Both the position numbers and the translations under genes were made by a program. Below the pieces are notes generated by a model. It worked only from the letters and a program-made list of their open reading frames with translations, did not search any database and was not told the origin of the DNA. Below are positions 5,775-10,139 of a DNA stretch of 22,740 nt, in pieces; position 1 is the stretch's first letter, and each line of letters opens with the position of its first letter. The DNA is from a virus. The stretch spans positions 1-22,740 of the IMG/VR virus record IMGVR_UViG_3300032265_002984; one strand, 5' to 3'.

Positions 5775-6536
5775 TTAAGCCGCGGCCAGTATAGGAATAA
5801 AGCGGCCTTTTAATGATCCATGAGCAATAATGACCGGATCAGCGCGGCGAGAGTTTAGTCCGCCGTCACAAGCGCCGCATTCGCCGCACAATTTACGCGC
5901 GCCGGCTTCTTTACTGGCAGGGCAAATAAATTCGCCGGCTTGTATTGCTTCATTCGCGGCGCGTACCCTGAAAGTGCGAAAACCGGCGGCCTTGGCGGCG
6001 GCGCGCTCGGCTTCATTATCAGCGCTGGCCATGCATAAGGCCATAATATCGGCGCCGGCCTTGCCGCTCTGCCATTGATGACTGTATCCGGTATGACCGG
6101 AAGCATTGATCAAGAGCGAGCGCCAAATATTGGCCGGTACGGCGGCCGGATCCCCATATGTTCCGAGCCGTACCATACGGCCAGTGGCGGCATTTTGCGC
6201 GGCCATTAGATCCGCCGGATAATTACCGGCCACAATGGCGGCGGCGACGGCGCGCGCGCCTTGGCCTAGGTTTACATAGCAAGCGCCACCTAGGCCGCGT
6301 CTATGCTTACAATCGCCGCAAATTGACGCGTCGGCGAGCGCGCGCGCATTGTCTACCGGCGAGCGGCCGTTATCCACTAGAATATAGGTTTGAACCATGT
6401 TACCGGTTTTGACATTAGTACTATTAGTAAGCGCCACTACTACTATTGGCGCGCCGTCTAACATAGAAGCGCCGCGATAGATGATGAAGCCGGCCGGCTT
6501 CTTGGCCTTAGGCGTTAAGGGTTTAGGTAATAGCAT
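5775..6536 (-). CDS. Two-cysteine-cluster phage protein, possibly Gp88/DUF7227-like, 253 aa
   Basis: The largest leftward product. Seen: an N-terminal cluster C73-x2-C76-x9-C86-Y (CGDCKHRRGLGGACY), a conserved-looking RLGTYGDPAAVP at 123-134, a HTGYSHQW segment at 148-155, and a C-terminal cluster C205-P...C217-x2-C220-x2-C223. The order (Cys cluster, then 'xRxGxYGDP', then a strand with aromatic residues, then a CP..CxxCxxC tail) resembles phage proteins of the Gp88/DUF7227 type, which have been suspected to bind iron-sulfur or zinc. That link is from memory and unproven. ATG at 6536 is chosen because GAGAGG lies 10 bases upstream. It is the first gene of the leftward block and has very G+C-rich codons (GCG, CGC, GGC). 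Confidence 0.75.
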   Translation of the reverse strand: MLLPKPLTPKAKKPAGFIIYRGASMLDGAPIVVVALTNSTNVKTGNMVQTYILVDNGRSPVDNARALADASICGDCKHRRGLGGACYVNLGQGARAVAAAIVAGNYPADLMAAQNAATGRMVRLGTYGDPAAVPANIWRSLLINASGHTGYSHQWQSGKAGADIMALCMASADNEAERAAAKAAGFRTFRVRAANEAIQAGEFICPASKEAGARKLCGECGACDGGLNSRRADPVIIAHGSLKGRFIPILAAA

Positions 6537-6622
6537 GATGATAATTCCTCTCATAAAATGCGCCGCTTAATTGCGTTGCATGCCTGATTATCAGGCCGCC
6601 GCAATACATTCTCAAGATATAA

Positions 6623-6639
6623 AAACCCTAATAGGGTTT
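6623..6639 (-). terminator. Terminator-like hairpin in leftward leader
   Basis: Stem AAACCC / GGGTTT with loop TAATA. Read leftward, the 3' arm is followed by TTATAT, so it looks like a short intrinsic terminator or attenuator located between the palindrome array and the first leftward gene. Confidence 0.4.
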
Positions 6640-6718
6640 ACCCTAGGATACGGCGCGAGCTCAGCGCATAAATAGCATTGTGGCGCGCATCCCCGAGCCC
6701 GCGCATCGCGTACGCGTA

Positions 6719-6735
6719 TGCACCACATTGGTGCA
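6719..6735. promoter_or_regulatory. NtrC-like palindrome 1
   Basis: TGCACCA-CAT-TGGTGCA, perfect 7-base arms. It matches the known NtrC (NRI) enhancer consensus TGCACC-N5-GGTGCA. The 21-base context ATG...CTG is identical to that of site 2. Confidence 0.6.
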
Positions 6736-6760
6736 CTGGCAAACTGGCCGCGCCTACTCA

Positions 6761-6777
6761 TGCACCACATTGGTGCA
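6761..6777. promoter_or_regulatory. NtrC-like palindrome 2
   Basis: TGCACCA-CAT-TGGTGCA, identical to site 1. Its centre is 42 bases from site 1, four DNA helical turns. Confidence 0.6.
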
Positions 6778-6781
6778 CTGC

Positions 6782-6828
6782 CTAAGTAAGTGAGCACTAA
6801 CTAACCTAGTGCTAAGTAAGTGAGTACT
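6782..6828. repeat. CTAAGTAAGTGAG direct repeat around a palindrome
   Basis: CTAAGTAAGTGAGCACT (6782-6798) and CTAAGTAAGTGAGTACT (6812-6828) differ by one base. Between and overlapping them is AGCACTA-ACTAACC-TAGTGCT (6793-6813), a 7-base-arm palindrome. Probably part of the same protein-binding array. Confidence 0.6.
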
Positions 6829-6844
6829 CACACCACTACAGCTG

Positions 6845-6861
6845 TGCACCATATTGGTGCA
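6845..6861. promoter_or_regulatory. NtrC-like palindrome 3
   Basis: TGCACCA-TAT-TGGTGCA, perfect 7-base arms. Its centre lies 84 bases from site 2, eight helical turns. Confidence 0.6.
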
Positions 6862-6894
6862 TTGGCCTAGGTGCTATGCTGCAGCGCAGCAGTG

Positions 6895-6911
6895 TGCACC
6901 ATATTAGTGCA
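6895..6911. promoter_or_regulatory. NtrC-like palindrome 4 (one mismatch)
   Basis: TGCACCA-TAT-TAGTGCA, one mismatch in the right arm. Its centre lies 50 bases from site 3. Confidence 0.55.
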
Positions 6912-6970
6912 TAGGTTAGGGTAAACCCTTAGTGCCGGCTTTTCGATGAGGCAATACCCCAATTTGCAGA

Positions 6971-6996
6971 CCCCCTGGGCCCCCCGCCCGGGCCCC
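6971..6996 (-). other. Potential G-quadruplex tract
   Basis: The plus strand has runs of 5, 6, 3 and 4 cytosines separated by TGGG, G and GGG. The minus strand therefore has four guanine runs of at least three with loops of 1-4 bases, meeting the standard G-quadruplex pattern. It also contains GGGCCC and CCCGGG palindromes, so it could fold as a hairpin instead. It is a sharp G+C island in an A/T-rich region. Confidence 0.5.
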
Positions 6997-7049
6997 TGAG
7001 CAAACCTGAATTTCTGTAATTTTTTTTCTAAAATGCATTTCACATTATG

Positions 7050-7300
7050 AGAAGTGTGGCAATTGCCAGAGAAGTGCCAGAGAAGTGCCACACTTCTTTT
7101 GACATGATTTCCTTATAAATCAATGACTTAACCCCTCCGTGCCACACTTTCCACTCTTTTTTCATTTTTATTTTTATTTTTAAAAAATAAATAAAATGTA
7201 TAGTGGCGTATCGATTTGGAAAAAACGGCTCAAAGACTGGCAATTGTTTGCAACTCGTTGATTCCATTGGGGTTTGTTCAAAAAGAAGTGTGGCACTTCT
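7050..7300. repeat. Right copy of the GTGTGGCA repeat cassette
   Basis: Three direct 11-base units based on GCCAGAGAAGT/GCCACACTTCT (about 7064-7097) lead into the palindrome AGAAGTG-CCA-CACTTCT (7081-7097). The conserved GTGCCACACTTTCCACTCT block and an A/T tract (about 7160-7198) follow, then AAAGACTGGCAA. The palindrome returns in inverted centre form at 7284-7300 (AGAAGTG-TGG-CACTTCT). Elements from 7081 onward align with window positions 1-180. An origin or repressor region is the best guess. Confidence 0.6.
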
Positions 7301-7350
7301 CTGGCACAAGACTGGCACTAAAATTTTTTTTGTAAAATTTGAGGATTGTG

Positions 7351-7368
7351 CGTATTAGTAAAAGTATG
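7351..7368 (+). promoter_or_regulatory. CGTATTAG element before first rightward gene
   Basis: CGTATTAGTAAAAGTATG. It differs from the element at 13307 by one base and has the ATG at the same place, 8 bases after CGTATTAG. The upstream TAGGGCG half is not present here. Confidence 0.5.
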
Positions 7369-7710
7369 AACAAATACGTATATCAAATATCTGGCGCATT
7401 GGAAAATCCGCCGGGCAAGTTAAAAGGCTTGCGGGTACTGGTATGCGACTTGTACTATTTCGATCAGGTAGATGTGCCCATCCAAATATTGGATAAGGCA
7501 ACGGCTAAGTACCTAGAGTTTCGGCTTAGCATCACTGCCGAATCTTTGAATATTCAAAGACTGCCAGTCGAGATCCAAAACAAAATACGCGTTCCGTTAG
7601 GGAAATGGCTGGACCAATGGGTCCTTGAAAACTTCTATGGCAATACTAGCAACAGAAAAAGTTCTGACTCTGGACTATTGGAAAATGGCGGGGGACATCC
7701 GGGAGGGTGA
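7366..7710 (+). CDS. Hypothetical protein at head of structural module, 114 aa
   Basis: Protein of unknown family. The N-terminal 80 residues (MNKYVYQISGALENPPGKLK, then RVLVCDLYYFDQVDVPIQIL, then a segment reading LDKATAKYLEFRLS) suggest a compact alpha/beta domain. The tail after about residue 90 is Ser/Gly/Asn-rich and overlaps the next gene out of frame by 74 bases. ATG at 7366 is chosen over an upstream TTG because it lies at the conserved distance from CGTATTAG. Position before the terminase would suit a small terminase subunit, but no helix-turn-helix is evident, so this is only a suggestion. Confidence 0.6.
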   Translation: MNKYVYQISGALENPPGKLKGLRVLVCDLYYFDQVDVPIQILDKATAKYLEFRLSITAESLNIQRLPVEIQNKIRVPLGKWLDQWVLENFYGNTSNRKSSDSGLLENGGGHPGG

Positions 7711-8611
7711 TTTTCTATTTAACCGTTTTGGCAAACTAGTCAAAGTCAAACTGGTGCAGCAATCCAGAGCGCTTCATTGTTACGAAGCCCAATTTGCTGA
7801 TGGATTAACCATCGCTGGTGATGCTCATCTTAAGTTACCTGTAGAATCGGAGAACTACCGCAAACAGGTAAGGAAATACAAAGGCACTCGTAAGTTTCGG
7901 CGTCAACCTGAACCCATTACGTTACACACTCTTTTAGAAACACCGCTCACTGGCAGAGAAAACCGCAAAGAGTTTTCCGTTCCGACCACTGGCGCCCTGC
8001 AGTTCCCCCACATTGACTTGCCTGTCCCACCATTCATCTTTGGATTCTGGTTTTTTAACCGCCGCTCAACCGGCAGAATGGTACCGCCACCTGAATTTAG
8101 GGACGTGGTAATAGAAAAACTGCGCGACCAAGGCTATTTGCCAACCAGCAAACGAAAAGACTTTACAACGCAGCCCACCATCCTCGCGCATTTAAAACCA
8201 AACGTCCCCTATCGCATACCGAACAACTACCTACTTTCGTCCGCGACTCAACGAACGCAATTGTTACAGGGAATTTTGCACTCTAAAACCAAGCAGTACA
8301 ACAAACAGACCAATGTGTTTCGGTTTACGCACCGTAAAAAAGAGTTAGTCTCCCAGGTTCAGTATCTTGCCGAGTCTTTGGGTGCGCGAACCGTCATAGA
8401 CCATGACATCTACAAAAACTATTATACCGTGTTTATCAAAACTCGGTTACAATTGACCCATGAGCAAACACCGCGCCCGATTAAAGTACGCCAAGAGTGG
8501 CGGCTAGTGGCGGACGTGTATGAGATACAGCCGCAGGGCTGTGTGCACATTGAAACAGATAACCCCGACACAGGCTTTCTCGTAGGAGAGGGATTTATAC
8601 CATGTCTTTAA
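7637..8611 (+). CDS. Free-standing intein-derived protein (Hint plus LAGLIDADG remnant), 324 aa
   Basis: Seen: block A-like MAGDIREGDFLFNRFGK near residues 17-33, block B-like GLTIAGDAH at 56-64 keeping the His, an endonuclease-like centre with FGFWFFNRRS (135-143) and IPNNYLLSSATQRTQLLQGI (194-213), and block F-like VYEIQ...FLVGEGFIPCL at the C-terminus. In active inteins the first residue is Cys or Ser and the end is His-Asn; here the matching N-terminal residue is Ala5 and the protein ends P-C-L. The two LAGLIDADG catalytic acids are replaced (Asn141 and a His-Ser at 215-216). It should therefore neither splice nor cut. Its stop overlaps the terminase ATG by 10 bases. Inteins in large terminases are well known, so this is probably a relic or a co-opted descendant. 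ATG 7637 is used; a TTG 12 bases upstream is possible. Confidence 0.75.
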   Translation: MAILATEKVLTLDYWKMAGDIREGDFLFNRFGKLVKVKLVQQSRALHCYEAQFADGLTIAGDAHLKLPVESENYRKQVRKYKGTRKFRRQPEPITLHTLLETPLTGRENRKEFSVPTTGALQFPHIDLPVPPFIFGFWFFNRRSTGRMVPPPEFRDVVIEKLRDQGYLPTSKRKDFTTQPTILAHLKPNVPYRIPNNYLLSSATQRTQLLQGILHSKTKQYNKQTNVFRFTHRKKELVSQVQYLAESLGARTVIDHDIYKNYYTVFIKTRLQLTHEQTPRPIKVRQEWRLVADVYEIQPQGCVHIETDNPDTGFLVGEGFIPCL

Positions 8612-10047
8612 CACCTGAAAAAGAAAAGTTTTTAGAAGACTATGTTGCAGCGCGCAAACATTGGCCCAAACAACAGCTTGAAGCGATGGTCTGGCAGACT
8701 AAATGGTCGCTGCAAGCATTACCACATCAACGAGAACCAAAAGATCAAGATTATGACACCTTCCTTATGCTCGCAGGCCGGGGATCTGGTAAGACGCACA
8801 CTGCCAGCCATTGGATTGGCATTCGTGCTTGGAACTATGACAACACCCGCTGGCTCGTCACAGCGCCCACTTCCAATGACATACGAGCAACTTGTTTTGA
8901 AGGAGATAGCGGACTCATTAACATTATCCCCCGCTCCCTTATCCGCGACTACAACAAATCTTTATTTGAAATTACTCTTACCAATGGATCTCTCATCCAA
9001 GGTATTCCTGCTTCCGAACCAGAACGGTACCGTGGAAAGCAGTACCATGGGGCTTGGTTCGACGAGTTGTGTGCGTTTGATTACATCGATGAAGCCTACG
9101 ATGGAGTACAGTTTACCCTCCGTCTTAGGGACCCCAGAATTCCTCGGGTGCAGCAGATTATTACCACCACTCCAAAGCCAAAAGAACTCATCGTCGACCT
9201 TAACGAGGGAAAAGTAGGTGGTGATGTCTATGTAGCTAACGCGTCTTCATACGATAACCGTGCCAATCTGTCAGAAACGTTTTTTAAACAACTTGAAACG
9301 TACGATGGCACCGACATGGGGCGCCAAGAGATCTATGGTGAGATTCTTGACCCTGAGCAGGCAGGTATTATTAAACGTAAACAGTTCCGTATGTGGCCAG
9401 CGAACAAACCAACGCCAACATTGGAGTACGTTATTGCGTCATATGACCCAGCAACTTCGGAAAAAACCACCAATGACCCGACAGCTTGCGAGGTATGGGG
9501 TGTATTTGAGCAACAAGATGCAGGAATGGCGGCAATTTTGCTTGATTGTTGGGATGAACACCTGTCTTACCCCGAATTGCGCCGCAAAGTGATCAATGAT
9601 TTTAAAGAAGTGGTGTATGGATCGGATAATGACTTTGGTAAAGGCAGAAAAGCCGACTTAATCCTCATGGAAGACAAATCAGCGGGTATTTCTCTCATTC
9701 AAGAGCTCCAACAGTCTGGCGTTCCAGTGCAAGGATACAACCCTGGCAGAGCAGATAAGGTGCAGCGACTAAACATTGTGGCTCCTTTAGCATCTAAAGG
9801 CAAGTTATTCATTCCAGAAGACGCAGAAAACAAGGGCGAGTTTGCCAGCTGGTCAAAACGCTTCTTACGTCAGCTGTGTTCGTTTCCTGAAGCTGGGGGG
9901 CATGATGACTATGTGGATGCTTTTTCTCAAGCCATGCGTATTTTGCGTGATTCGGGATGGATTTTGCTAGATCCACTGCCAGCGCGTGATTATGACTACG
10001 CTGATGATGACTCACGCAAACGTTTTGCTAATCCTTATGCACAATAG
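8602..10047 (+). CDS. terL: Terminase large subunit, 481 aa
   Basis: Packaging motor ATPase and nuclease that cuts and pumps concatemeric phage DNA into proheads through the portal. Seen: Walker A AGRGSGKT (58-65), a WLVTAPTSND segment (84-93), Walker B AWFDE (151-155), motif III-like IITTTPKP (186-193), and the RNase H-like nuclease residues in IASYDPATS (Asp282), LMEDKSAG (Asp358) and GGHDDYVDA (432-440). The length is normal for the family and no intein interrupts it. The start overlaps the upstream intein-like gene by 10 bases. A late-promoter-like element begins within its stop codon, so downstream genes can be transcribed separately. Confidence 0.95.
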   Translation: MSLTPEKEKFLEDYVAARKHWPKQQLEAMVWQTKWSLQALPHQREPKDQDYDTFLMLAGRGSGKTHTASHWIGIRAWNYDNTRWLVTAPTSNDIRATCFEGDSGLINIIPRSLIRDYNKSLFEITLTNGSLIQGIPASEPERYRGKQYHGAWFDELCAFDYIDEAYDGVQFTLRLRDPRIPRVQQIITTTPKPKELIVDLNEGKVGGDVYVANASSYDNRANLSETFFKQLETYDGTDMGRQEIYGEILDPEQAGIIKRKQFRMWPANKPTPTLEYVIASYDPATSEKTTNDPTACEVWGVFEQQDAGMAAILLDCWDEHLSYPELRRKVINDFKEVVYGSDNDFGKGRKADLILMEDKSAGISLIQELQQSGVPVQGYNPGRADKVQRLNIVAPLASKGKLFIPEDAENKGEFASWSKRFLRQLCSFPEAGGHDDYVDAFSQAMRILRDSGWILLDPLPARDYDYADDDSRKRFANPYAQ

Positions 10048-10087
10048 GGCGGAAACCCCCCAAATAGCGTATTAGTTAAAATAAGGA
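10045..10087 (+). promoter_or_regulatory. Bipartite late-promoter-like element A (before portal)
   Basis: TAGGGCG (10045-10051), 16 bases, then CGTATTAGTTAAAATAAGGA (10068-10087). The same arrangement occurs at 13284 and 17243. The spacer GAAACCCCCCAAATAG can partly pair with the GGGCGG. Confidence 0.65.
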
Positions 10088-10101
10088 CGTCCCCAATTCT
10101 C

Positions 10102-10123
10102 GTTGTTGCCATGTGGCAGCAAC
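10102..10123 (+). promoter_or_regulatory. Hairpin in portal mRNA leader
   Basis: GTTGTTGCC / GGCAGCAAC with an ATGT loop, a 9-pair stem containing one G-U pair. It lies 17 bases before the portal ATG, and the alternative GTG start would lie inside the loop. Confidence 0.55.
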
Positions 10124-10139
10124 TTCAAATATAAAATCT

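Larger units (their letters stand above)
6537..7365. promoter_or_regulatory. Long divergent control region without convincing genes
   Basis: About 830 bases lie between the leftward and rightward modules. Reading left to right it contains: a leader with an AAACCC/GGGTTT hairpin (6623-6639), four TGCACCA-N3-TGGTGCA palindromes (6719-6911) interleaved with CTAAGTAAGTGAG direct repeats, another GGGTAAACCC element (about 6917-6929), a C-run tract (6971-6996), an array of GTGTGGCA-type repeats with an A/T tract (7050-7300), and a CGTATTAG element (7351). The short open frames here overlap the repeats and have no ribosome sites or recognisable products. Confidence 0.7.

Noticed and set aside
5830-6412. 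Plus-strand frames inside the G+C-rich region
   Set aside because: High G+C lowers stop-codon frequency, and these are shadows of the well-supported minus-strand 253-aa gene.
6719-6911. CRISPR-like array
   Set aside because: The repeats are short palindromes at unequal distances with no equal-length spacers and no cas genes.
6612-7091. Minus-strand frames in the control region
   Set aside because: They are built from the repeated palindromes, lack ribosome sites and show no recognisable protein pattern.
7225-7245. Sigma-54 promoter (TGGCA...TGCA near 7230)
   Set aside because: The GG-to-GC spacing is 9 rather than the required 10 bases between pairs, and no correct -24/-12 was found on either strand near the NtrC-like sites.
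1-7260. Prophage attachment sites or transposon ends
   Set aside because: The two cassettes are direct but diverged copies, there is no integrase or transposase gene, and no target duplication is visible.
8590-8611. Intein still fused in frame to terminase
   Set aside because: A TAA stop ends the Hint frame and terL is in a different frame with its own ATG, so no splicing precursor is made.
8642-9592. Alternative plus-strand frames inside the terminase gene
   Set aside because: They overlap the clear TerL frame with its Walker and nuclease motifs and show no domain.
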